55,755 nt of DNA from Thermoplasmata archaeon (GTDB lineage: Archaea; Thermoplasmatota; Thermoplasmata; Lutacidiplasmatales; UBA184), in assembly GCA_021827405.1 (NCBI GenBank), contig JAKAVY010000008.1:1-55755 (forward strand), in the 5' to 3' direction. Position 1 is the stretch's first letter, and every line of letters begins with the position of its first letter. The notes under the pieces were generated by a model. The model saw nothing but the letters and a program-made list of their open reading frames with translations, did not search any database and was not told the DNA's origin. The position numbers and the translations under genes were made by a program. Shown here in pieces: positions 44,642-51,949 of this stretch.

Positions 44642-47600
44642 CGAGGGCGCTGCCGGCCCGGCCCGAGCGGGTGCTGCTGCTGGGCAGCGGGGCCCTCAAG
44701 ATCGGCGAGGCCGGGGAGTTCGATTACTCCGGCAGCCAGTGCCTGAAGGCGCTCACCGAGGAGGGGGTCTATTCGGTGGTGGTCAACCCGAACATCGCCA
44801 CGCTGCAGACCGACCCCCCGGCCCGGGGGCGGACCTACTTCCAGCCCGTCACCCCCGAGTTCGTCGAGCCCATCCTGGAGAGCGAGAGGGTCGACGGGAT
44901 CCTGCTCTCCTTCGGCGGACAGACCGCCTTGAACTGCGGGGTGACCCTCCACCGGCAGGGGACCTTGCGTCGGCTCGGGGTCCGGGTCCTGGGCACCCCG
45001 GTCCGGGGCATCGAGGAGACCGAGGACCGGGGCCGGTTCCTCACCCTCATGCAGCGGGCGAGGGTGCCGGTGCTGAAGAGCCACCCGGTCTACTCCGTCG
45101 CCGAGGCCCAGCGGCAGGCCCGGGACCTGGGCTTCCCGGTGATCGTGCGGGTCGCCTACACCTTGGGCGGGAAGGGCGGAGGCGTGGCCCGGAGCCCCGA
45201 GGAGCTCGACCGGGTGGCCGAACGCGGCCTGAGGGCGAGCCCCGCGCACCAGATCCTCCTGGAGCGCTACGTGGGGTCGTTCAAGCAGATCGAGTACGAG
45301 GTGGTCCGGGACCGGTTGGGCAACGGGCTCACCGTCTGCAACATGGAGAACGTGCTCGGGATGCGCGTGCACACCGGGGACAACATCGTGGTGGCCCCGT
45401 CCCAGACCCTCAACGACGAGGAGTACCAGCTCTTGCGGGCGGCCGCGCTCCGGGCCGCGGACGCCTGCGGCATCGTGGGGGAGTGCAATATCCAGTTCGC
45501 CCTGGACCCCCGGAGCCAGGAGTACTATGCCATTGAGATCAATGCCCGGCTCTCCCGCTCCAGCGCGCTCGCGAGCAAGGCCACCGGGTATCCTCTGGCC
45601 TACGTGGCCGCGAAGCTCGCTTTAGGCTATACCCTCCCGGAGCTGAAGAACCGCGTCACCGGGGTGACCACGGCCTGCTTCGAGCCGGCCTTAGACTACG
45701 TGGTGGTGAAGCACCCGCGCTGGGACCTGGAGAAGTTCCCCCGGGCCGGGCGGGAACTGGGGCCCACCATGAAGTCCGTGGGGGAGGTGATGGGGATCGG
45801 TTCCACCTTCCCGGAGGCGCTGCTCAAGGCGGTGCGCATGACCGACCCGAGGAGCGAACTGGTGCCCCCGCCCCCAGGGCGGGAGGAGAAGGCGATCCGG
45901 GAGGACCTCTCCCACCCCACCCCCCAGGTCCTCTGGCATGTCTTAGAGGGGCTCTCCGCCGGCCTCTCCCCCGCCACGATCTCGGAACTGACCTGGATCG
46001 ACCCCTGGTTCGTGGAGCAGCTGAGGGAGGTCCAGGAGCTCTGCCGGACCCTGGGGGGGATGCCCCCGGGGGCGGCGCCGATCCCGCTCTTGGCCCAGGG
46101 AAAGCGGCTGGGGCTCTCCGACCGGGCGCTGGCCCGGCTGCTCCGGGAGGACGAGGAGATGCTGCGTCGCCGTCGGGTGGCCGCCGGGCTCGTCCCCCAC
46201 GTCCGGATGATCGACACCCTGGCCAACGAGTGGCCGAGCCGGACCAACTACCTCTACCTCACCTACGGGGCCGATGCGGACGAGGTGGGCCCGAGCCCGG
46301 CCGGGAGCCTCCTCGTCCTCGGCTCCGGGCCGTACCGCATCGGCAGTTCGGTGGAGTTCGACTGGTCCACCATGAACCTGGTGGACGGGCTCAAGGCCGA
46401 AGGGGTCCCGTCCGTCACGGTGCTCAACTCGAACCCGGAGACGGTCTCCACCGACTACGACCGGTCGGACCGGCTCTACTTCGAGGAGATCACCTTAGAG
46501 CGGGTCCGGGACGTGATGGACAAGGAGGGGTTCGCCGGGGTGGTCACCTCGGTGGGCGGGCAGCTGCCCCAGAACCTGACCCCGCTCTTGGCCGCCTGCG
46601 GCATCCCCATCCTGGGCACGGTGAGCGATTCCATCGATGCGGCGGAGGACCGGGAGCGCTTCTCGAGCCTGTTGGAGAAGCTCACCATCCCCCAGCCGGC
46701 CTGGCGGGCCTTCACCACGGTGGAGGAGGCCGAGCGCTTCTGCGCGGAGGTGGGCTACCCGGTGCTGGTCCGGCCGTCGTACGTCCTCAGCGGGGCGGCC
46801 ATGCGGGTGATCCCAGGGCGGGCGGACCTGGGACGCTTCCTCTCGGCCGCCGTCCGGCTCTCCCCGGAGCACCCCGTGGTCATCTCCAAGTTCCTGGAAG
46901 GGGCCTTCGAACTGGACCTGGACGCCGTCAGCGACGGGGAGAAGGTCTGGGTGGCCGCCCTTCTGGAGCACGTGGAGAGCGCCGGGGTGCACTCCGGGGA
47001 TGCCATATTGGTCCTCCCCCCCCGCCGGACCTCCCCCCGGGTCCACCAACGGATGGTGGAGTACGCCGAGGCCATGGCCCGGGCCCTCCGGATCCGGGGC
47101 CCCTTCAACGTCCAGTTCCTGGCGGTGAACGACGAGGTCTACGTGATCGAGCTCAACCTCCGGGCCTCCCGCAGCCTGCCCTTCGTGGCGAAGGCCACGG
47201 GGGTCCCGGTGCTTCGGGAGGCGGCCCGGGCCATGCTGGGGAAGGGGCTGAGCGGCCAGGGGCTCGCCCCGGTCCCCTTCGGCCGCTGGGGGGTGAAGGC
47301 CCCCCAGTTCTCCTTCTACCAGGTGGAGGGGGCGGACCCGCTCTTGGGCGTGGAGATGCAATCCACGGGGGAGGTGGCCTGCTTCGGCCCCACCTTCCCG
47401 GACGCCCTGGTGAAGGCCCTGGTGGCCACCGGGGTCCGCTTCGTCCCGAGGGGGGGCGAGGCCTTCCTCTCCGTGGGGGGGCCCACCTTGAAGGAGCGGT
47501 TGCTCCCGGCGGCCCAACGGCTGCGGGCGCTGGGGTTCTCCCTGGCCGCCACCGAGGACACGGCGGCCTATCTCGAGGCGCACGGGGTCCACCCGGTCCG

Positions 47601-48081
47601 GGTGCTCTTCAAGATCATGGAGCCGGAGCGGGAGCCGAACCTGAAGACCGTGCTCGAGAGGGGGGAGCTGGACCTGATCCTGAACGTCCCGGCCTCCTTC
47701 ACCCAGGAGAAGTTCGAGCGGATGTTGGAGGACGAGTACTGGTTGCGTCGCCGCTCGGTGGAGCTGGCCGTGCCCCTGTTCACGAGCCTGGAGACCTTCA
47801 CGGCGTACGTGGAGGGGCTCTCCTGGCTCCGGGAGCACCCGCTCACGGTCGAACCCCTCTACGGGTCGGACCTTCCCGGTAGGACCCTCTCCTTGAACTC
47901 CCCGAGGAGCGTGGACCTCAGCCGGGCGGACCGGGCCCCCTCCTCCCAGAAGCGCAAGGGGAGGACGCCGGGCCGGTCCAGGGGCTGGAAGGGGACCCCC
48001 ACGTCCACCTCGACGAGGAGGAGGGGATCGGGCTCGGCCAGGGGGAGCGAGAGGCGCCGCTCCCCCCGCAGGGCCTCCTGA
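44638..48081 (+). CDS. carB: carbamoyl-phosphate synthase large subunit with antisense-encoded tail
   Basis: Two ATP-grasp halves: LLLGSGALKIGEAGEFDYSGSQCLKAL and LVLGSGPYRIGSSVEFDWSTMNLVDGL start each half; metal-binding IEINARLSRSSALASKATGYPLAYVAAKLALG and IELNLRASRSLPFVAKATG follow. The MGS-like allosteric domain is at the end. TTG start at 44638 overlaps the carA stop as TTGA, with GGAGGT four bases upstream. The normal protein would end near residue 1,080; the frame continues ~66 residues as a basic, low-complexity tail (RGSGSARGSERRRSPRRAS) antisense to truA. Confidence 0.93.
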   Translation: MTRALPARPERVLLLGSGALKIGEAGEFDYSGSQCLKALTEEGVYSVVVNPNIATLQTDPPARGRTYFQPVTPEFVEPILESERVDGILLSFGGQTALNCGVTLHRQGTLRRLGVRVLGTPVRGIEETEDRGRFLTLMQRARVPVLKSHPVYSVAEAQRQARDLGFPVIVRVAYTLGGKGGGVARSPEELDRVAERGLRASPAHQILLERYVGSFKQIEYEVVRDRLGNGLTVCNMENVLGMRVHTGDNIVVAPSQTLNDEEYQLLRAAALRAADACGIVGECNIQFALDPRSQEYYAIEINARLSRSSALASKATGYPLAYVAAKLALGYTLPELKNRVTGVTTACFEPALDYVVVKHPRWDLEKFPRAGRELGPTMKSVGEVMGIGSTFPEALLKAVRMTDPRSELVPPPPGREEKAIREDLSHPTPQVLWHVLEGLSAGLSPATISELTWIDPWFVEQLREVQELCRTLGGMPPGAAPIPLLAQGKRLGLSDRALARLLREDEEMLRRRRVAAGLVPHVRMIDTLANEWPSRTNYLYLTYGADADEVGPSPAGSLLVLGSGPYRIGSSVEFDWSTMNLVDGLKAEGVPSVTVLNSNPETVSTDYDRSDRLYFEEITLERVRDVMDKEGFAGVVTSVGGQLPQNLTPLLAACGIPILGTVSDSIDAAEDRERFSSLLEKLTIPQPAWRAFTTVEEAERFCAEVGYPVLVRPSYVLSGAAMRVIPGRADLGRFLSAAVRLSPEHPVVISKFLEGAFELDLDAVSDGEKVWVAALLEHVESAGVHSGDAILVLPPRRTSPRVHQRMVEYAEAMARALRIRGPFNVQFLAVNDEVYVIELNLRASRSLPFVAKATGVPVLREAARAMLGKGLSGQGLAPVPFGRWGVKAPQFSFYQVEGADPLLGVEMQSTGEVACFGPTFPDALVKALVATGVRFVPRGGEAFLSVGGPTLKERLLPAAQRLRALGFSLAATEDTAAYLEAHGVHPVRVLFKIMEPEREPNLKTVLERGELDLILNVPASFTQEKFERMLEDEYWLRRRSVELAVPLFTSLETFTAYVEGLSWLREHPLTVEPLYGSDLPGRTLSLNSPRSVDLSRADRAPSSQKRKGRTPGRSRGWKGTPTSTSTRRRGSGSARGSERRRSPRRAS

Positions 48082-48692
48082 ACCTCCTTTCGGGTCAGCC
48101 GACCAGCGGCTAGCCCTCGAAGGGCGGAGACGGTCTTGCGGACCTGTCCCCACAGGAAGGAGGGGGCCTTGAGGTCCAGGACAAGGAACTCTCCCCGGGG
48201 GGTGACCGAAAGCTCTTGCAGGAGCCGGCGCGCCTCCCGGGGCGGGTCGTCCCGACGGCCGAAGGAGGAGAAGTCATGCTCGCCGACGAAGAGCGCCGCC
48301 CCCTCGCGGTAGGCCGGAAGGGCCGAGGGCGCGGCCGGCTCGAAGTAGCGGTACCAGCGCGCCCGGGCGGCCCTCGGGGAGAAGCCCGCCGGCACCGGCG
48401 CGAAGCCCCAGCAGAAGATCCGGGGATCGAGGGCATTGAGGGCGCGGGCCACGGTCGGGCCCGGGCGTACGGTGGAAAGGGCGATGACGTTCCCCGCGGC
48501 GTGGACCCCCCGGTCCGTCCGGCTGGCCGTCTGGAAGTGGGCGGAGGGCTCCTCCATCATCCCGCGGGAGGCTAATCCCTCCCGGACGAGGCCTTCCACG
48601 GTGGGGAGCCCGGGCTGGCGGGCGTACCCCCGGAAACCGTCCGCGAGGTACCCCACCCTAAAGGCCCAGCGGCGGAGCTCCGGGCCCCCCAT
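47859..48692 (-). CDS. truA: tRNA pseudouridine synthase TruA
   Basis: Makes pseudouridine at positions 38-40 of the tRNA anticodon stem. 277 aa; N-terminal FRVGYLADGFRGYARQPGLPTVEGL, catalytic aspartate in TASRTDRGVHAAGNVIAL, and C-terminal FLWGQVRKTVSALRGLAAGRL are typical. It starts 19 bases after the upstream thioredoxin-fold/Lrp gene and ends with a 223-base overlap on the end of carB. The overlapping part of truA (RFWEEGARSARLRSTLLGEFKERVL) still looks family-like, so truA is the real gene there. Confidence 0.92.
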   Translation of the reverse strand: MGGPELRRWAFRVGYLADGFRGYARQPGLPTVEGLVREGLASRGMMEEPSAHFQTASRTDRGVHAAGNVIALSTVRPGPTVARALNALDPRIFCWGFAPVPAGFSPRAARARWYRYFEPAAPSALPAYREGAALFVGEHDFSSFGRRDDPPREARRLLQELSVTPRGEFLVLDLKAPSFLWGQVRKTVSALRGLAAGRLTRKEVQEALRGERRLSLPLAEPDPLLLVEVDVGVPFQPLDRPGVLPLRFWEEGARSARLRSTLLGEFKERVLPGRSDP

Positions 48693-48711
48693 GCCCGCGG
48701 CCCCGGCCCGT

Positions 48712-49404
48712 TCAGAGAGGGAACTTCGTGACGGAGTACTCCGGGATCAGCGTGGAGGTGTCCTCCACGCCTTCCAGGCGGGAGATCTTCTGGATGACGA
48801 AGTCCAGCACCGCGCGCTTGTTCATCCCCGGTACGTGCGGGAAGTCCAGGACCAGGAGCAGGTCCCAGTCCCCGGCGATGAGATGGGTCTCCCGGACCTC
48901 ATCGAAGGCGATGAGCTGGACCCGGATGTCCTCCACGTCGGAGGTCTTGACCTTAAGGTAGGTGAAGGCCCTCAGGTGGGACATCTCGGCGGGGAGCAGG
49001 TTCAGCAGGGCCTGGGAGGTGAAGTTCTCCGCCCCCTCCAGCCTCCGGTGGGTGTGCTCCACCTGGAGGACGGGGAAGTGCTCCACGCCGCGCAGGGCCC
49101 CGTCCGTCAATTGCCGGAGGACATTGGAGCGGCTCACGTCGACGATCTTCACGGAGTACCCCCGGGGGGGCGCGAGCTCCTGGACCAAGGCCACGGCCCG
49201 TGCCTGGTCGTCCGACAACATGTACGCGGTCTCCGTCCCGGCCATCTCCGGGGAGATGTTGGTCCCGCCGGAGACGACCCCGGCGGGGAGCACCTCCCCG
49301 GCGGAGGTGGTCTCGAGCGAACTGGCGGGCGTCCGGAAAAAGCTCGTGACGGCCTTCTTGCTGCGGATGTAGAGGGTGACCTCTCGGTGCGTCGTGGGCG
49401 GCAT
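48712..49404 (-). CDS. thioredoxin-fold domain fused to an Lrp/AsnC effector domain
   Basis: 230 aa from the ATG at 49404. Residues ~5-130 look like a thioredoxin-like fold without CxxC: strand VTLYIRSK, helix ARAVALVQELAP, strand YSVKIVDVS, cis-Pro segment HFPVLQVEHTHRRLEG, helix ENFTSQALLNLLP. Residues ~140-230 match the RAM/AsnC ligand-binding domain (AFTYLKVKTSDVEDIRVQLIAFDEVRETHLIAGDWDLLLVLDFP...VSRLEGVEDTSTLIPEYSV). There is no N-terminal helix-turn-helix, so it is probably a small-molecule or redox sensor acting by protein contact (inference). It precedes truA. Confidence 0.75.
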   Translation of the reverse strand: MPPTTHREVTLYIRSKKAVTSFFRTPASSLETTSAGEVLPAGVVSGGTNISPEMAGTETAYMLSDDQARAVALVQELAPPRGYSVKIVDVSRSNVLRQLTDGALRGVEHFPVLQVEHTHRRLEGAENFTSQALLNLLPAEMSHLRAFTYLKVKTSDVEDIRVQLIAFDEVRETHLIAGDWDLLLVLDFPHVPGMNKRAVLDFVIQKISRLEGVEDTSTLIPEYSVTKFPL

Positions 49405-49708
49405 GGGGCAGGGAGCGGGCTTCCGCCTACAAGAAGATTCGTAAGGGGGTCGGCCGGGGGCCACGGGGTGGCGGGGTCAGGCTCGAACGCCCCCCCGCTC
49501 GGGACCTTCGCTCCCAGGCGACCGGCGCTCACGGGCCCGGCCGAGCGGTCTTTCCTGGCCGTCCCGGGGATGGAGCTCTGGGTCTCTCCTTGGCCCTCTC
49601 GCGAAGGCGACCCGGGGAAAAGGTGGGGCGCCCAGAGGGGGAAAGGAAACCCCGGGGGAGGTCCCCCGGGGGGAGGAAAAGGTTAGGGTCGGAAGGTCCC
49701 CGGGCCGC
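49405..49708. other. intergenic region between ssb and the Lrp-effector fusion
   Basis: 304 bases, very GC-rich with no supported gene. Minus-strand CTTTTCCTCC about 35 bases downstream of the ssb stop could act as an oligo-T terminator. A GAGGTCCCCCGGGGGGAGG palindromic cluster is near 49656. The promoter of the fusion gene is probably the CTTACGAATC element near 49440. Confidence 0.4.
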
Positions 49709-50212
49709 TCAGAAGCGTCGGGGGGCGTCGCGTCCGCCTTCCCCTCGGTCCCCGCCGCGGTCGCCCCGGCCGTAGCCGCCGCCACCACCACCGCCACCGC
49801 CGCGCCCGAAGCCTCCACCGCCTCCGCCGCCACCGAAGTAGCGCCGCTCGGACTGGAACTCCTGGCTGCTCATGTCCAGCGAGGTGTTCACCTGGTCGAT
49901 GGGGTCGGGGCTCTTGGTCATGCTCCCGTAACGGCCCACGTTGAGCCGGATGTGGCCGCGCACCAGGGAGACGTAGCCGTTGTCGATGAGCACGACGTCG
50001 TCCTTGGCGATGCTGCCGATCTGCTCGTTCCAGAGGGAGAGGGTCACCACAGCGGTGTCGTCCCCGACGACCGCCTCGGCCACCTTACGGGGGTCCCCGT
50101 ACTTTCCCATCACTTCCTTCGCTTCGCCAACGTTCACCACCTTGGCGTGCACGTTCACTTGCTTCGAGCTCGGCGTCAGGTCCTTCACTTTGGTCAGGGG
50201 CTTGTCGGTCAT
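49709..50212 (-). CDS. single-stranded DNA-binding protein (OB fold) with Gly-rich RGG tail
   Basis: 167 aa. Residues ~1-110 form one OB fold of the crenarchaeal-SSB/RPA type: VNVHAKVVNVGEAKEVM, AVVTLSLWNEQIGSIAKDDVVLIDNGYVSLVRGHIRLNVGRYGSM. The tail is a run of glycines with FGRG, YGRGDRGGDRGEGGRD, resembling eukaryotic RGG boxes. It should coat single-stranded DNA (or RNA) during replication and repair. The leader is unusually long: the nearest TATA word (minus TTTTAACC) is ~85 bases upstream, with GGAAGGAACC before the ATG as a possible ribosome site. Confidence 0.85.
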   Translation of the reverse strand: MTDKPLTKVKDLTPSSKQVNVHAKVVNVGEAKEVMGKYGDPRKVAEAVVGDDTAVVTLSLWNEQIGSIAKDDVVLIDNGYVSLVRGHIRLNVGRYGSMTKSPDPIDQVNTSLDMSSQEFQSERRYFGGGGGGGGFGRGGGGGGGGGYGRGDRGGDRGEGGRDAPRRF

Positions 50213-50579
50213 GGGCGTTGGTTCCTTCCTTGGGTTTGTCTGGCCTTGGGGCCCGAAAACCCTCCGAGCTCAACTTCCCAACCTACGGGATGGGTTAAAA
50301 CAAAAAAACCGCACCGCGAACGGGCCGAGGCATCAAACGAAGGGGATTTCCGGATCTTTCAGACCGAGGGTTGGACGTCACTCGAGGTATAAAACCCTCC
50401 CCTGACGCGTCGTGGCAACCCGCGGAAGCGCGGGAAGAGGCCCCTTTCCGAGGGGCCCAGGGATCGGAGCCGAAGGATAGCGCCGCCCTAGGTCCATCGG
50501 GCCCCCCCGTGAACGGTCGCTCAGGCGCCCCCCCCGGGTACCGGCCGCGGGGCAGGCTCGCTCGGTCAAGCGGCCTGGG
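50213..50579. other. intergenic region with AT-rich elements and GC hairpins
   Basis: Contains the ssb promoter side (minus TTTTTTTGTTTTAACCC at 50293-50309) and a second AT-rich word, GGTATAAAACC at 50386-50396. Downstream of the latter on the plus strand are stems CCCGCG-GAAG-CGCGGG (50419-50434) and GGCCCC-loop-GGGGCC (50439-50457), with more pairing to ~50575. It may encode a structured RNA or be an ssb regulatory leader; neither is proved. The 218-aa ORF at 50371 has no family features. Confidence 0.35.
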
Positions 50580-50826
50580 CTACCGTTCCTCGTCGGGGTC
50601 GTGGTTGGGGAGGAACATGAAGGGACCCAAGGGCTTGATCCTACCCCGGACCGCCACCCGGTCCTCGGGCCGTGCGGCCGCGAAGAGGTTTTCCCAGAGG
50701 TCGCCCGGGGGGATCCTCGGTGGGAAGGACAGGACGGACCCGGGGCGCCCGCCGGAGGGTCACCGTGGTCGTCTCAGGGTCCTCCTCCCGTGTGCAGACG
50801 AATCCCCCGGAGTGGGACACCTCCAT
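50580..50826 (-). pseudogene. small frameshifted gene, function unknown
   Basis: The ATG at 50826 opens MEVSHSGGFVCTREEDPETTTVTLRR with GC-rich third codon positions. Past a CCCC-GGG run (plus 50739-50745) the coding look moves to another frame, SVLSFPPRIPPGDLWENLFAAARPEDRVAVRGRIKPLGPFMFLPNHDPDEER, ending in TAG at 50580. Removing one C joins both halves into an ~81-aa protein. A CTATCGG word lies about 28 bases upstream of the ATG. This could be a sequencing indel or a recent frameshift. I do not recognise the family. Confidence 0.45.
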
Positions 50827-50991
50827 CGTGCCGTAGTGCGTGTCGTTGGGCCGATAGGAGGGTTGGGAACTCGTGGGGCTGGATCGGAAGATTCCTCTCC
50901 TTTCTCGACTTTCCCACCCAGTGTGGCGCTAGGATGGCGATCTCTGCCGGCCCGCGGGTCAGCTCTTTGTTCACGAAAGCTATCAGTCTCG

Positions 50992-51002
50992 ATAATAATA
51001 AG
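50992..51002 (+). promoter_or_regulatory. AT-rich promoter element upstream of the PH-like protein
   Basis: ATAATAATAAG stands out in GC-rich DNA 110 bases before the ATG at 51111; a second word GCTTAACC is at 51013-51020. The resulting leader of 60-85 bases contains GGGACC...GGTCCC pairing (51034-51086) and a GGGGGAACCCC stem. Confidence 0.4.
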
Positions 51003-51110
51003 TGGACCCTGTAGCTTAACCGGCTAGAGGAAAGGGACCCCGATGGGGGAACCCCGCGATCTCCTGACCGATCCCGCGCGGTCCCTCCCCCGCTGTCCCC
51101 CTAGGAGCCC

Positions 51111-51806
51111 ATGACGGACCGGTCTTCAGGGAATGGTTGGGGAAACCGGAGCCTCCGTCCCCTGCCGACCGGGGCGCCCAAGGCCGTGCGGATCCCGGCG
51201 GCGGCCTCCGCGCTCAAACCCCAGCTTCCCTTCCCTGGGAACCTTCCGTCCCACGGCGGGCCGGGGGAGCGGTTGCTTCGTACCTTCCAGGCGGAGCCGC
51301 GGTTCCTCCTCCGAGAGTTCCTTGGAGGGGACGGGATCGTCATCGTTTTCGCGCTCGCCATCGGTGCGGTCACCACGTCCGCGCTCTTCCTGCAAGGTGT
51401 CCTCCCCGGCATCCTGCCGGCCAGCCTGCTGGGCCTCTCCCTGGTCACGGGAGTGTACTTTGCCCTGGAGGCCCGGGCGACCTGCCGTCACCAAGCGGTC
51501 TGGGTCACCGACCAGCGGGTGGTCCATGGCTATGGGGGCTTCAAGCCGCGTTTCCAATTCCTGACCCCGGAGGAGGTGTCTCCCGGGGACGTGGTGCAGG
51601 ACCGTTGGGACCGCCGCTTCGGCCTGGCCCGGCTGGCGCTCCGCAGCTTTCGGGCTCCGGTGGAACGCCCCCCTATGGGGTCGAGCCTGACCTCCTCGCC
51701 CGAAGACGGCTGGGTCCGGGGGCTGACCCCCCGGGCCGCGGGCGAGCTGCGGCAGTTGCTCCTCTCCCATCCCGGGCGTCCGGCCCCCCGTCCGGCCCCA
51801 CCCTAA
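51111..51806 (+). CDS. membrane protein with bacterial-PH-like domain
   Basis: 231 aa. A disordered N-terminus (~55 residues) precedes two closely spaced transmembrane helices (GIVIVFALAIGAVTTSALFL and ILPASLLGLSLVTGVYFAL), then VWVTDQRVVHGYGGFKPRFQFLTPEEVSPGDVVQDRWDRRFGLARLALRS. That strand pattern is like the bPH_2 domain (TDQRVVxxxG...I...DV..V.....R.FG). An in-frame TAG nine bases upstream fixes the ATG. Role unknown; such proteins often bind membrane or partners. No operon partner is evident. Confidence 0.7.
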   Translation: MTDRSSGNGWGNRSLRPLPTGAPKAVRIPAAASALKPQLPFPGNLPSHGGPGERLLRTFQAEPRFLLREFLGGDGIVIVFALAIGAVTTSALFLQGVLPGILPASLLGLSLVTGVYFALEARATCRHQAVWVTDQRVVHGYGGFKPRFQFLTPEEVSPGDVVQDRWDRRFGLARLALRSFRAPVERPPMGSSLTSSPEDGWVRGLTPRAAGELRQLLLSHPGRPAPRPAPP

Positions 51807-51949
51807 GCCCCATGGGAGCGAAGCGGCGCGTCGCCGGGATGCGCGGGGAGGAAGGGTCAGGCCGGGGTAGGTCTTCCACCAACGCTCGGGGAAGGAGGAC
51901 CGCCGGGACCGGATGGGACGAGGCTCCCGCTCTGGGGGGCCCGGGGGAG

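Noticed and set aside
49475-49495. Possible T-loop TTCGAGC on the minus strand
   Set aside because: The flanking five-base arms do not pair and no cloverleaf can be drawn.
50300-50365. C/D-box-like words (GTGACG, CTGA, TGATG) on the minus strand
   Set aside because: One 12-base guide spacing fits, but the D'-C' spacer is too long and no final D box is seen.
51004-51084. tRNA-like segment GGACCCTGTAGCTTAACCGGCTAGAG...GGTCC
   Set aside because: The D arm can pair, but there is no CT-NNN-AA anticodon loop or TTCRANY T arm and the acceptor pairs over only five bases.
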